A stretch of 64,000 nucleotides of DNA from Gemmobacter serpentinus (GTDB taxonomy: Bacteria; Pseudomonadota; Alphaproteobacteria; Rhodobacterales; Rhodobacteraceae): contig NZ_WCHR01000017.1 in the NCBI RefSeq assembly GCF_008973825.1, positions 62,001-126,000 of the forward strand, written 5' to 3'. The position numbers and the translations under genes were made by a program. This document shows positions 48,962 through 56,731 of this stretch, in pieces. The notes beneath the pieces were generated by a model. It saw nothing but the letters and a program-made list of their open reading frames with translations, did no database searches and had not been told where the DNA came from. Within the stretch, counting starts at the first letter, position 1, and each line of letters opens with the position of its first letter.

Positions 48962-49018
48962 ACAATTCAAGCACTTGTGACCCTTTTGGCGCGGAACCCT
49001 GCGGCGTTCCGAGGCGTT

Positions 49019-49080
49019 GTTCTCATATGTTCTGAAATGTTCTCAAAAAGTTCTTTACAGGTTGTGAACAATATGAGAAC
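49019..49080. promoter_or_regulatory. GTTC/GAAC repeat array, probable LexA-controlled promoter
   Basis: Four GTTC boxes start at 49019, 49029, 49039 and 49050 at helix-turn spacing (10, 10 and 11 bases). The last pair is GTTC-N7-GTTC (49039-49053), the LexA motif known from Rhodobacter. A pair GAAC-N7-GAAC (49066-49080) gives the same motif on the other strand. The outer arms form an inverted repeat of TTGTTCTCATAT. A small membrane-protein gene starts 31 bases later. Confidence 0.6.
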
Positions 49081-49111
49081 AATCAGGCATCAGAGAGCAG
49101 AGGAGGTTACC

Positions 49112-49234
49112 ATGCTGAAGGAAGTGAAAAACATCTTCGCCCGGTCGTCCACGCTGGTGGAGGACGCGATCGGCACCGCTGCTATCTTCGCACTTTTGAT
49201 TGTCGGGCTGCATCTGCTGCCCGCGACGGTTTGA
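49112..49234 (+). CDS. Small membrane protein, 40 residues, possibly SOS-controlled
   Basis: This short frame encodes MLKEVKNIFARSSTLVEDAI followed by a hydrophobic helix (GTAAIFALLIVGLHLL) and PATV. An excellent AGGAGG site lies six bases upstream and a strong terminator follows, so it looks like a complete single-gene unit. The layout (amphipathic basic N-terminus, one helix) resembles tiny inner-membrane regulators or SOS-induced membrane peptides, but this is only an analogy. The GTTC array in front of it suggests control by LexA. Function unknown. Confidence 0.65.
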   Translation: MLKEVKNIFARSSTLVEDAIGTAAIFALLIVGLHLLPATV

Positions 49235-49344
49235 TCCCGTCACGTCTTTGAGTTTCTGCCTGCGATCTGACTATCGGCTCGCATCGACCCCAAGCGATGC
49301 CCGCGTCACTGTCCCGACGCATCTTGCCCATCAGATACGCGACT

Positions 49345-49377
49345 GCCGCCGCGAGCCATGCTCGTGGCGGTTTTTTT
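49345..49377 (+). terminator. Intrinsic terminator
   Basis: CCGCC-G-CGAGC pairs with GCTCG-T-GGCGG around a CAT loop and is followed by seven T bases. It ends the small membrane-protein transcript. Confidence 0.85.
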
Positions 49378-49385
49378 ATGCGCAA

Positions 49386-49814
49386 TCAGGGCTTTGCTGC
49401 GTCCAGCAGGGCCGCGATGCTGGCATCCAGCGCCAGCAGGATCGAGGCGTGGCGATTGGTGTAATCGCGGGCAGGGGTCAGCACCTCATAGGCAGGAAAA
49501 GGCGGGGGGGCACCTGTGGTCAGCATGGCCGCAAGCCCCGCCCGCGCGCTTTGCAATTCGGGCAGATTACGCCCGATCACCTCATCGCCGAGGATCGCCG
49601 CCGAGGCCTGACCAAGCGCGCAGGCCCGCACCTCTTGCGCGAATTGGGTGATGCGACCGTTCTCCGCCATGACATCGACGGTGATGGTCGAACCACAAAG
49701 CGGCGCGCGGCATTTCGCGCTTCCATCCGGGGCGGGCAGGCGGCCCTGATGCGGGATATTGGCGGCCAGTGCCAGAATCCGGCCGGAATAGAGTTTCACC
49801 AGATCGTCGCTCAT
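49386..49814 (-). CDS. IscU/NifU-like iron-sulfur scaffold protein
   Basis: The 142-residue protein has the NifU N-terminal fold that holds nascent Fe-S clusters. Possible cluster ligands are the Cys in APLCGSTITVDV and the Cys in RACALGQASAAILGDEVIGR, which keep the IscU-like order CG...CAxxxAS. An additional Cys precedes (SAKCRAPLC). Start ATG 49814 has GGAG in front. It is divergent from hisI, 66 bases apart. SUF-type clusters in alphaproteobacteria often use such a stand-alone scaffold, and no other suf genes are near. Confidence 0.8.
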   Translation of the reverse strand: MSDDLVKLYSGRILALAANIPHQGRLPAPDGSAKCRAPLCGSTITVDVMAENGRITQFAQEVRACALGQASAAILGDEVIGRNLPELQSARAGLAAMLTTGAPPPFPAYEVLTPARDYTNRHASILLALDASIAALLDAAKP

Positions 49815-49880
49815 CGCTTTTCTCCGCCGCCTGAAGCGCCTAGATAAGCGGCGATCCCCGGATTTGCAAAGGAGCCGCGT

Positions 49881-50240
49881 ATGGCCTTCGATCCCGCCAG
49901 CCTGAAATATGACGCCCATGGGCTGATCCCGGCCATCGCCCAGGACTATGCCACGGGCGAGGTGCTGATGATGGCCTGGATGAATGCCGAAAGCCTTGCC
50001 CGCACACTGGCCGGCGGCAATGTCACCTATTGGTCACGCTCACGCCAGGCGTTCTGGGCCAAGGGCGAGACTTCGGGCCATGTGCAGCGGCTGGTGGAAT
50101 TGCGGGTGGATTGCGACCGTGATTGCCTGCTGCTGAAGGTGACGCAGGAAGGGCCGGCTTGCCACACCAACCGGCGCTCGTGCTTCTATACGCTGGTCGA
50201 AAACGGTGTGGAGCGCATTACAGCCGATCCAATGTGTTGA
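49881..50240 (+). CDS. hisI: Phosphoribosyl-AMP cyclohydrolase HisI
   Basis: The 119-residue zinc enzyme opens the adenine ring of phosphoribosyl-AMP in histidine synthesis. Signature segments are [48 protein letters not shown] and [13 protein letters not shown]; Asp, Cys and His residues in these blocks bind Zn2+ and Mg2+. It is the monofunctional form without the HisE domain. Its last 23 bases overlap the convergent nucleotidyltransferase-fold gene. Other his genes are absent. Confidence 0.94.
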   Translation: MAFDPASLKYDAHGLIPAIAQDYATGEVLMMAWMNAESLARTLAGGNVTYWSRSRQAFWAKGETSGHVQRLVELRVDCDRDCLLLKVTQEGPACHTNRRSCFYTLVENGVERITADPMC

Positions 50241-51243
50241 GGCGCGCCGCCGTCTCTGGCAGGCGGGCGAGACTGCGCCCGATATGGTCACGCCATTTCG
50301 GGCCGCGCGCCATCGCACCGGCATAGGCCTCGGCCAGCTCATCTGGGCGATCCTCGGCCAAGGCGGCAATCAGGAAGGCGGCCTGACGGCGGTCCTTTTC
50401 GGATTTAAGCGCATCCGGCCCGCCGCGCCGCCGGTCGGCCACGATCAGCTTGTGGATCGCAAAAGCCTCCGGTCGCGGGATCTGGATCAACACGCCGGAG
50501 CGATACAGAAGTGCCGCAGGGATCGGCTGCGCGATCAGGTAATTCAGGAAATGCAGCGACTGTGCCGAGACCCCGAGCGCGGGCAGTGGACGGATATCCT
50601 CCTCGGGCCGGAAGGAGGGGGTCAGGAATTCGACCAAGGTGCCGGAACTGCTTTGCCGCCAGCGCCAGACGGCGCTGTCCTGCAGGGATGGCACGGGATC
50701 AAAGGCAAGGCCCCGAAACGTCTCTGCCAGATCCTCCTCGACATGATCCCCAAGTGCGACAGAGAGGCGTTCAAACGAGGCAATGTCGAGATCATCGGTT
50801 TGCGCCATGGCGTCGATGCCGTAGCGCAGACCCAACTCCATCTCGTAAAGCCGGAAGGCCTGCGTGCCGACCACCGTGCCGCCGAGCCGGAACACCCCAT
50901 TGCGCGCCAGCGCCGACAGAAGCGCGCCGGTCATCCGGTCGGCCATGGGTGCCCCCTCGGCGCGCAGCAGACGGATCAAGCGGCTGCGTTCGCGGCTGCG
51001 GGCCTCGGCTTCGGCTTGCAGGGCGGTGTGACGGGCGATCCTGTCGCGCAGCTCCGGGCTGTCCTCACCGATATAACGGTTCTGCACCGAGGATCCGAGG
51101 CGGAAAAGATCATACCAGTAGGCCTTCCCGCCACGCTCCACCAGATGGGGCTTGCCAAGGATTGCGCTGGTGCCATCGTCACGCAGCAGGCGCTTCAGGT
51201 CGAGATAGGCGCTATGTGCGATCAGGGAATGCGGTTGGGTCAT
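50218..51243 (-). CDS. GSU2403-type nucleotidyltransferase-fold protein
   Basis: The 341-residue protein fits the NTP_transf_8 (GSU2403) family. A conserved N-terminal helical part ([20 protein letters not shown]) is followed by a nucleotidyltransferase core: [20 protein letters not shown] and the acidic motif [19 protein letters not shown], then [20 protein letters not shown]. The C-terminal part ([17 protein letters not shown]) is helical and basic. Members belong to the polymerase-beta superfamily together with AbiEii/MenT-type toxins, but the activity of this family is unknown. Its promoter carries two perfect palindromes. The stop overlaps hisI. Confidence 0.75.
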   Translation of the reverse strand: MTQPHSLIAHSAYLDLKRLLRDDGTSAILGKPHLVERGGKAYWYDLFRLGSSVQNRYIGEDSPELRDRIARHTALQAEAEARSRERSRLIRLLRAEGAPMADRMTGALLSALARNGVFRLGGTVVGTQAFRLYEMELGLRYGIDAMAQTDDLDIASFERLSVALGDHVEEDLAETFRGLAFDPVPSLQDSAVWRWRQSSSGTLVEFLTPSFRPEEDIRPLPALGVSAQSLHFLNYLIAQPIPAALLYRSGVLIQIPRPEAFAIHKLIVADRRRGGPDALKSEKDRRQAAFLIAALAEDRPDELAEAYAGAMARGPKWRDHIGRSLARLPETAARLNTLDRL

Positions 51244-51267
51244 GGTGTGTTCGACAATGGATGATCA

Positions 51268-51347
51268 TGTATAGCATGGATCGTGCTATACTCCAATCGT
51301 ATATGTATAGCAGGCGTGTGCTATACTGTAGATTCCTGCGTATAGCA
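51268..51347 (-). promoter_or_regulatory. Tandem palindromic operators over the promoter of the nucleotidyltransferase-fold gene
   Basis: GTATAGCA-N7-TGCTATAC lies at 51269-51291, GTATAGCA-N6-TGCTATAC at 51305-51326, and a third GTATAGCA half-site at 51340-51347. They repeat every 35-36 bases. On the minus strand TTGGAG (51291-51296) and TATACA (51268-51273) with a 17-base spacer form a promoter whose spacer and -10 box are the first palindrome. A start near 51261 would give an 18-base leader. Confidence 0.7.
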
Positions 51348-51357
51348 TGACTCAGCC

Positions 51358-51396
51358 CAAAGAAAAACCGCGCGAAGGTTGCCCCTCGCGCGGTTT
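51358..51396 (-). terminator. Terminator of the rpsF-rpsR-rplI operon
   Basis: On the minus strand AAACCGCGCGA and TCGCGCGGTTT form an 11-bp stem with a ten-base loop, followed by TTTCTTT. It lies 18 bases beyond the rplI stop. Confidence 0.85.
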
Positions 51397-51413
51397 CAGG
51401 TCTGTCGGTGCGA

Positions 51414-51983
51414 TCACTCGTCCGAAGCGGCAGCGCCGACTTCGTCGAACAGCTCGGCGATCTCGAACTCGGCCGCGGCTTCTGCCTCGGCTGCCAGTTC
51501 CTGGATCGATTTGCCCGAGGCTTGCAGCTCGGCTTCTTCAACCGAACGCGCGACATTGATGGTCACGCGGACGCTGACTTCCGGGTGCAGCACGACGCTG
51601 ACCGAATGCAGACCGAGGTCCTTGATCGGACGGTCGAGCACGACCTGGCCACGGGCCACGGTGAAACCGCCCTCGGTCGCGGCTTCCGCCACGTCGCGGG
51701 TGGTGACCGAACCGTAAAGCGCACCGGCGTCGGAGGCCGAACGGATGACGATGAAGGCCTGGCCGTCGAGCTTTTCGCCCACGACTTCGGCTTCTTTCTT
51801 CGTTTCCAGGTTCTGCACTTCGAGCTGGGCCTTGCGGGCCTCGAAGCTCTTGATATTGGCGTCGGTCGCGCGCAGCGCCTTGCCTTGCGGCAGCAGGAAG
51901 TTCCGGCCGTAGCCGTCCTTCACCTTCACCACATCGCCCATTTGGCCAAGTTTGGCCACGCGCTCAAGAAGGATGACTTGCAT
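51414..51983 (-). CDS. rplI: 50S ribosomal protein L9
   Basis: The 189-residue protein binds domain V of 23S rRNA near the L1 stalk. The N-terminal domain is highly conserved ([20 protein letters not shown], then [18 protein letters not shown]), joined by a long helix to the C-terminal domain ([30 protein letters not shown]). An acidic Ala/Glu-rich tail of about 40 residues makes it longer than the E. coli protein (149), a common alphaproteobacterial feature. It is the third gene of rpsF-rpsR-rplI, followed by a terminator. Confidence 0.96.
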   Translation of the reverse strand: MQVILLERVAKLGQMGDVVKVKDGYGRNFLLPQGKALRATDANIKSFEARKAQLEVQNLETKKEAEVVGEKLDGQAFIVIRSASDAGALYGSVTTRDVAEAATEGGFTVARGQVVLDRPIKDLGLHSVSVVLHPEVSVRVTINVARSVEEAELQASGKSIQELAAEAEAAAEFEIAELFDEVGAAASDE

Positions 51984-51995
51984 GTTCGTCGCTCC

Positions 51996-52223
51996 TTATT
52001 TCACGGCATAGGGCAGCAGGGCGAGGAAGCGGGCACGTTTGATGGCTTGCGCCAGCTCACGTTGCTTCTTGGCCGAGACTGCGGTGATGCGCGACGGCAC
52101 GATCTTGCCACGCTCGCTGATGTAGCGTTGCAGCAGACGCACGTCCTTGTAGTCGATCGCCGGAGCATTCTCGCCCGAGAAGGGGCAAACCTTGCGGCGG
52201 CGGAAGAAGGGTTTATTCGCCAT
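51996..52223 (-). CDS. rpsR: 30S ribosomal protein S18
   Basis: The 75-residue protein of the small subunit platform pairs with S6. Conserved stretches are [30 protein letters not shown] and the C-terminal [13 protein letters not shown]. Length is normal. It lies between rpsF and rplI with gaps of 23 and 12 bases, the standard order. Confidence 0.96.
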   Translation of the reverse strand: MANKPFFRRRKVCPFSGENAPAIDYKDVRLLQRYISERGKIVPSRITAVSAKKQRELAQAIKRARFLALLPYAVK

Positions 52224-52246
52224 GATGAGGTCCTTTCCCTGTCAGA

Positions 52247-52663
52247 TCAACGACGACGGTCGCCGCCGCCGAAGCTGCGCTCACGACGTTCGCCGCGCTC
52301 GCCCTCGGGACGGTCGCCACGGTCACCGCGCTCGCGCTCGTCGCGCTTTTGCATCTGGACGGACGGGCCTTCGACATGGGCGTCGACCTTGATGGTCAGC
52401 ACGCGCATCACGTCATCATGCAGGCGCATCAGGCGTTCCATTTCCTGAACGGCAGCGGCAGGCGCGTCCGATTTCAGGAAGGCGTAATGGCCCTTGCGGT
52501 TCTTGTTGATCTTGTAGGCCATCGTTTTGACGCCCCAGTACTCGTTTTCAACGACTTTGCCGCCGTTATCTGCGAGGACGGTGGAGAAATGTTCGATGAG
52601 GCCTTCAGCCTGCGCGTTGGACAGATCCTGACGCGCGATCATGACATGCTCGTAGAGAGGCAT
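52247..52663 (-). CDS. rpsF: 30S ribosomal protein S6
   Basis: The 138-residue protein binds S18 and the central domain of 16S rRNA. The ferredoxin-like fold is recognised by MPLYEHVMIARQDLSNAQAE, then GGKVVENEYWGVKTMAYKIN and HYAFLKSDAPAAAVQEMERL. The tail is a charged, disordered Arg/Glu/Gly-rich extension (from about residue 108: RDERERGDRGDRPEGERGER) typical of alphaproteobacteria. Start ATG 52663 has GGAG in front. It is the first gene of the ribosomal operon. Confidence 0.96.
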   Translation of the reverse strand: MPLYEHVMIARQDLSNAQAEGLIEHFSTVLADNGGKVVENEYWGVKTMAYKINKNRKGHYAFLKSDAPAAAVQEMERLMRLHDDVMRVLTIKVDAHVEGPSVQMQKRDERERGDRGDRPEGERGERRERSFGGGDRRR

Positions 52664-52982
52664 GTAAGCTCCGTATATAAGGCGCATTTCATAGGGCGGG
52701 CCTTTGGCCTTCCACGGCCCGTCCACGAGAGGCTGCGCCGGTTCATGGGTTTGCGGAAGGATACGCGCCTATACACGCGCGCACCCTCTGTCGCAAGCCT
52801 TATGCGCGCCTGGCCGGGCTTGTGCAGCGTTTCGGCGGGGATTGGCGCATGGTGCGGGCATGTCAGCCGCTATCGGCGCTTTGCTATGGCATATCAAGCG
52901 GCATTCGGCTTTGGCTGGGGGCAAGTCAGGAACCCGAAGCGTGGTTATGCGTTGGGTCAGGCGAATCGTGAAAGGACTGCCT
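52664..52982. other. Divergent promoter region between rpsF and the OmpA-domain gene
   Basis: This 319-base interval holds the rpsF promoter (52768-52796) and must also carry the promoter of the OmpA-domain gene. I see no additional gene or repeat. Confidence 0.5.
52768..52796 (-). promoter_or_regulatory. Candidate rpsF operon promoter
   Basis: On the minus strand TTGCGA (52791-52796) and TATAGG (52768-52773) are separated by exactly 17 bases, giving a start near 52761 and a leader of roughly 100 bases. Such leaders may carry the S6:S18 autoregulatory site, but I did not identify one. Confidence 0.5.
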
Positions 52983-54863
52983 ATGAGACGGCTTCTCATC
53001 GCAACCACCGCGCTTTCTGTGGCGCTTTCCAGTATCAATCCAGGCTTGGCGCTGGCCGAGTCCAATCCGGGGCAGGTCTGCCCGGCGATGCCCGATGGCA
53101 AATGCGGCCCCGATTTCAGCAAGCCCGCCAAGAAGCCCGCAAAGCCCGCGGGCGAGGCAGCAGGCAAGAAGCCGGCCAAACCCGCCGAAGGCAAGCCCGC
53201 CAAGCGCAAGGGAGAGGGCAAGCCCGCGGAAGGCCAGGGCAAACCGGCGAAACCGGCGGGCGAAGGCGCGGGCAAGAAGCCCGCAAAACCGGCTGATGGG
53301 GCAAAGCCCGCCAAGCGCAACGGCGCAGGCAAGCCTGCCGAGGGGCAGGCCAAGCCCGCGAAACCTGCGGGTGAGGGCAAACCGGCCAAGCCCGCCAAGC
53401 GCAACGGCGAAGGCAAGCCCGCCGAAGGTCAGGCCAAACCCGCGAAACCCGCAGGTGAGGGCAAGCCTGCCAAGCCCGCGAAACCTGCCGAGGGTCAGGC
53501 CAAGCCCGCAAAGCCCGCCGCCAAGCCGCAAGAGGCCAAGCCCGCGCGCCCGGAAGGTCCGTCTTTCGCGCTGCCCGAGGGGCAACGCGCCTCTGGTCAG
53601 GCCGAGGCTCCGGCCCGCAAGCCGCGCCCGCTTGATCCGCCGGCCAAGGATGCGCAGACTGCGCTGGACGATATTTTCGCACAGCCCGCGCCTAAGCGCG
53701 GCCAGGATGGCAAGCGTGCCCAGGAAGGGCAGGCTGCGGCCCGCGATCAGCAGGATGCGCCGCGCCGCAAACCTGCCGCAGCCCTGGCTGAAGGCAAGGG
53801 GGACCGCGCCCGTTCCAGCGAGGATGGCAAGCCCTCGGGTGCGCGCAAGCGCATCACCCGCGATGACGTGCGGCGTTCTGACCAGGACTTCTCTGCGCTG
53901 TTTGCACAGCGCGATCAGGCTGACCGTCCGGGTCAGGCACCCAGTGAGCCGCAGGCGAAGAAAAAGAAAGGTGGCCTGTCCGATCTGGAGAAAGCCGGTC
54001 TTGTCGTGTTGGGGGCTCTGGCGGTCGGCGCGCTGATGAAGAATGGCGACCGTGTGGTGTCCAACAGCGGCGACCGTGTGGTGGTCGATCGCGGCGACGG
54101 GCGCTATGTCGTGCTCAAGGATGATGACACGCTGCTGCGCCAGCCCGGCACCGATGTCGAAACCGAGAGCTTTGTCGATGGCTCCACCCGCACCACGGTC
54201 TATCGCGCCGATGGCAGCCGGGTGATCACCGTGCGCGACGCCGCCGGGCGGGTGTTGCAACGGGTGGCGGTGGATCGCGCCGGCCGCGAGACGCTGCTGA
54301 TCGACGATCTGGCGCGAGAGGTGCGCCCGGTTGATGTGACGACGCTGCCGCGCGCGGTGCCGCGTCAGGTGTCGGTGTCATCTTCGGATCAGGATGCGGC
54401 GCTGCGCGCGGCCCTGGCCCGGGCGCAGACCGAAGAACTGGGGCAGAGCTTCACACTGCAACAGATCCGCGACTATCCGCAGGTGCGCGCATTGGCCCCG
54501 ACCATCGACGTGGAAAACATCGGCTTTGCCAGCGGATCTGCCGCGATCGACCCGGCCGAGGCGCGCAAGCTGTCGGCGCTTGGGACCTTCATGGCCGATA
54601 CGATCCGCGCAAACCCGGCCGAGATGTTCCTGGTCGAAGGCCATACCGATGCCGTGGGCGATGCCGCGATGAACCTTGCCTTGTCGGACCGCCGGGCGGA
54701 AAGCCTGGCATTGGCCCTGACCGAATATTTCGGGGTGCCGCCGGAAAACATGGTGGTGCAAGGCTATGGCGAGGGCGAGTTGCTGATCCCGACGGAGGCC
54801 GCAGAGGTGCAGAACCGCCGCACAGTTGTGCGGATGATCTCGCCGCTGCTGGCGCGTGACTGA
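52983..54863 (+). CDS. OmpA-domain protein with Lys/Pro/Ala repeat region
   Basis: The 626-residue protein has a signal peptide (MRRLLIATTALSVALSSINP, cleavage after LALA), then about 160 residues of KPAKPAEG-type repeats, a mixed-charge linker, a hydrophobic segment (AGLVVLGALAVGALM), a beta-rich middle with GDRVVVDRGDGRYVVLKDDD, and a C-terminal OmpA-like peptidoglycan-binding domain (IGFASGSAAIDPAEARKLSA, VEGHTDAVGDAAMNLALSDR, NRRTVVRMI). It probably spans the cell wall. The start at ATG 52983 follows AAGGA. The basic repeat region is unusual and may bind acidic polymers such as teichoic-like or LPS components, which is speculation. Confidence 0.85.
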   Translation: MRRLLIATTALSVALSSINPGLALAESNPGQVCPAMPDGKCGPDFSKPAKKPAKPAGEAAGKKPAKPAEGKPAKRKGEGKPAEGQGKPAKPAGEGAGKKPAKPADGAKPAKRNGAGKPAEGQAKPAKPAGEGKPAKPAKRNGEGKPAEGQAKPAKPAGEGKPAKPAKPAEGQAKPAKPAAKPQEAKPARPEGPSFALPEGQRASGQAEAPARKPRPLDPPAKDAQTALDDIFAQPAPKRGQDGKRAQEGQAAARDQQDAPRRKPAAALAEGKGDRARSSEDGKPSGARKRITRDDVRRSDQDFSALFAQRDQADRPGQAPSEPQAKKKKGGLSDLEKAGLVVLGALAVGALMKNGDRVVSNSGDRVVVDRGDGRYVVLKDDDTLLRQPGTDVETESFVDGSTRTTVYRADGSRVITVRDAAGRVLQRVAVDRAGRETLLIDDLAREVRPVDVTTLPRAVPRQVSVSSSDQDAALRAALARAQTEELGQSFTLQQIRDYPQVRALAPTIDVENIGFASGSAAIDPAEARKLSALGTFMADTIRANPAEMFLVEGHTDAVGDAAMNLALSDRRAESLALALTEYFGVPPENMVVQGYGEGELLIPTEAAEVQNRRTVVRMISPLLARD

Positions 54864-54889
54864 CGCCGCAGACCAGATCGCAATATGAG

Positions 54890-54918
54890 AACGGGGGCCG
54901 CAAGGCCCCCGTTTTCGT
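54890..54918 (+). terminator. Terminator with GCAA tetraloop
   Basis: AACGGGGGCC pairs with GGCCCCCGTT around a GCAA loop, followed by TTCGTT. It lies between the convergent OmpA-domain gene and infC. Confidence 0.85.
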
Positions 54919-54945
54919 TCTGGTCATTCGTTTCGGTGATTGCGC

Positions 54946-55485
54946 TTATTTCGGCGCGATCATCATCACCATCTGGCGGCCCTCAAGCTTGGGCATCGAC
55001 TCGATCTTGCCGGTCTCGGTCACGTCGGCGGCAACCCGGTTCAGCAGTTCAAGGCCAAGTTGCTGGTGCGCCATTTCGCGGCCCCGGAAGCGCAGGGTGA
55101 TCTTCACCTTGTCGCCTTCGCCAAGGAATTTCTGCACGGCGCGCATCTTCACATCGTAATCGTGGTCATCGGTCCCGGGACGGAACTTGATTTCCTTGAT
55201 CTCGATGATCTTCTGCTTCTTGCGCGCCTCTGCCTCGCGCTTCTGGGTCTCGTATTTGAATTTGCCGAAATCCATGATCTTGCAGACCGGCGGCTCCGCA
55301 TTGGGCGAGATCTCTACCAGATCAAGCCCGGCTTCCTCTGCCATCGCCAAGGCGCGCGCCGGGGTCACGACACCCACATTCTCGCCATCGGCGCCGATCA
55401 GGCGGATTTCAGGAGCGCGGATACGTTCGTTCACACGGGGGCCCGTCTCGCGCTGCGGCGGGGCGTTGTGGGGTCTGCGGGCTAT
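54946..55485 (-). CDS. infC: Translation initiation factor IF-3, probable AUA start
   Basis: The 179-residue factor prevents premature subunit joining and selects the initiator tRNA. The N-domain ([20 protein letters not shown]), linker, and C-domain ([40 protein letters not shown]) are complete. The best start is an AUA codon at 55485: AAGGA lies eight bases upstream and the product begins (M)[12 protein letters not shown], the usual Rhodobacterales N-terminus. An in-frame ATG at 55506 would put that ribosome-binding site inside the coding region. Non-AUG starts are a hallmark of infC autoregulation, since IF-3 rejects them. It converges with the OmpA-domain gene. Confidence 0.92.
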   Translation of the reverse strand: MARRPHNAPPQRETGPRVNERIRAPEIRLIGADGENVGVVTPARALAMAEEAGLDLVEISPNAEPPVCKIMDFGKFKYETQKREAEARKKQKIIEIKEIKFRPGTDDHDYDVKMRAVQKFLGEGDKVKITLRFRGREMAHQQLGLELLNRVAADVTETGKIESMPKLEGRQMVMMIAPK

Positions 55486-55748
55486 GGCTGTGATCCTTCT
55501 TGCCATGAAATTCCGGCGCAAAATAGTGCTGCACCGCGCCCATTTCAACCGGAATCGCCATGATTTCAGGGGGGATCGGGCATTCGGCTGTCATTGAATC
55601 GTGATTTCGCGGGGCGTGGCGGTGCGCCTGATGCGGAAATGGGTGAATTCCCCCCGGAAATCACCGGAAAGCCCTTTCAATCTTGCGCCGTGACTGCCAT
55701 CTGAATGCCAGCCGTGCGGTGAAACACGGGTCTGGATTGGAGTATCAC

Positions 55749-56606
55749 ATGAACAGCAAGGTCATCATCGGTGGGGTCGTGATCGCGGCAGCGGCTGCGG
55801 GCTATTACCTCTACGGACAGAATGCCGGCCAGGTGGCGCAGGAAGCGACCCAGGCCGCCACCGAAGCTGCGGGCGCTGCGACCCAGGCGGCACAGGATGC
55901 AACGACCCAGGCCGCGACCGCGACCGAGGCGGCGGCTGATGCCGCGCAAGGCGCAGGTGAGGCGGCCGTGACTGCCGCCACCAATGCCGCCGAGGCCGCA
56001 GGGGCCGCCGCGAATGAGGCCGCCACCGCCGCAACCGATGCCGCTTCGGCCGCAACCGAAGCCGCCTCCGAGGCGGTGAATGATGCCGCGAATTCCGTGG
56101 GCGATGCCGCCTCGCAAGCGGCAACCGATGCCGCCGCCGCCGCAACTGCCGCAGCCTCTGCTGCAGGCGAGGCAGCCAGCACCGCGGCGGATGCCGCCAG
56201 CACCGCAGCCACCGCAGCGACCGAGGCTGCGGGCGACGCCGCTGCCGCCGTCGGCACCGCCGTCGATGATGCGGCCACCGCCGCAGGCGCGGCTGCCACT
56301 ACGGTGACCGGGGCTGCGACCGAGGCCGCGAATGATGCCGCAGCCACCGCAACGGCGGCCGCAAGCGAGGCCTCGGCCGCTGCCGCCGATGCGGCCGCTG
56401 CCGCCGACAAGGCCGCGACCGATACGCTTTCGGTGCTGGACCCGGCAAACTTTGACGCGGCCAAGGTGAACGCGCTGATCGACGCTGCGACGACGATCGA
56501 TGACAGCACCAAATCCGTGCTGAAGGCCGCCGTCGATGGCGCAGCCAAGAGCCCCGCGCTGGTCGATGCGGCGCTGAAGCAGGTCAAGACCGCGCTCGGT
56601 CTCTGA
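55749..56606 (+). CDS. Membrane-anchored, extremely alanine-rich coiled-coil protein
   Basis: The 285-residue protein has a single N-terminal helix (MNSKVIIGGVVIAAAAAGYY) and then about 210 residues made almost only of Ala with Thr, Glu, Asp and Ser in an 11-mer or heptad-like pattern (AATEAAGAATQAAQDATTQA and so on). The C-terminal 60 residues are a normal small domain (LSVLDPANFDAAKVNALIDA, then DSTKSVLKAAVDGAAKSPAL). The Ala-rich part should form a very long amphipathic helix reaching into the periplasm. Function unknown. TTGGAG precedes the ATG; a strong terminator follows. Confidence 0.72.
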   Translation: MNSKVIIGGVVIAAAAAGYYLYGQNAGQVAQEATQAATEAAGAATQAAQDATTQAATATEAAADAAQGAGEAAVTAATNAAEAAGAAANEAATAATDAASAATEAASEAVNDAANSVGDAASQAATDAAAAATAAASAAGEAASTAADAASTAATAATEAAGDAAAAVGTAVDDAATAAGAAATTVTGAATEAANDAAATATAAASEASAAAADAAAAADKAATDTLSVLDPANFDAAKVNALIDAATTIDDSTKSVLKAAVDGAAKSPALVDAALKQVKTALGL

Positions 56607-56630
56607 TCCAGCCGGCAGGGCAAAAGAAGA

Positions 56631-56659
56631 CGCCGCGAGGAAACTCGCGGCGTTTTTCC
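56631..56659 (+). terminator. Terminator with GAAA tetraloop
   Basis: ACGCCGCGAG pairs with CTCGCGGCGT around a GAAA loop, followed by TTTTCC. It ends the Ala-rich protein gene. Confidence 0.9.
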
Positions 56660-56731
56660 ATATTGCGTCTGATGGTCCGGTGTCTTCTGGCGGCAGGACA
56701 GGCAACCGATGCGGGGCCTGTCTGCGCAGCT

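Noticed and set aside
50218-51243. Nucleotidyltransferase-fold protein as a CBASS cyclic-nucleotide synthase
   Set aside because: The acidic motif and length fit NTP_transf_8 rather than CD-NTases, and no effector, E1/E2 or HORMA gene is adjacent.
51268-51347. 35-36-base periodic palindromes as a tiny CRISPR or attachment array
   Set aside because: The repeats are 8-base half-sites, no cas genes are present, and they coincide with a promoter; operators explain them better.
53085-53560. Repeated units that could suggest a CRISPR array or noncoding minisatellite
   Set aside because: Units vary in length, are contiguous without unique spacers and keep an open reading frame through a signal-peptide protein.
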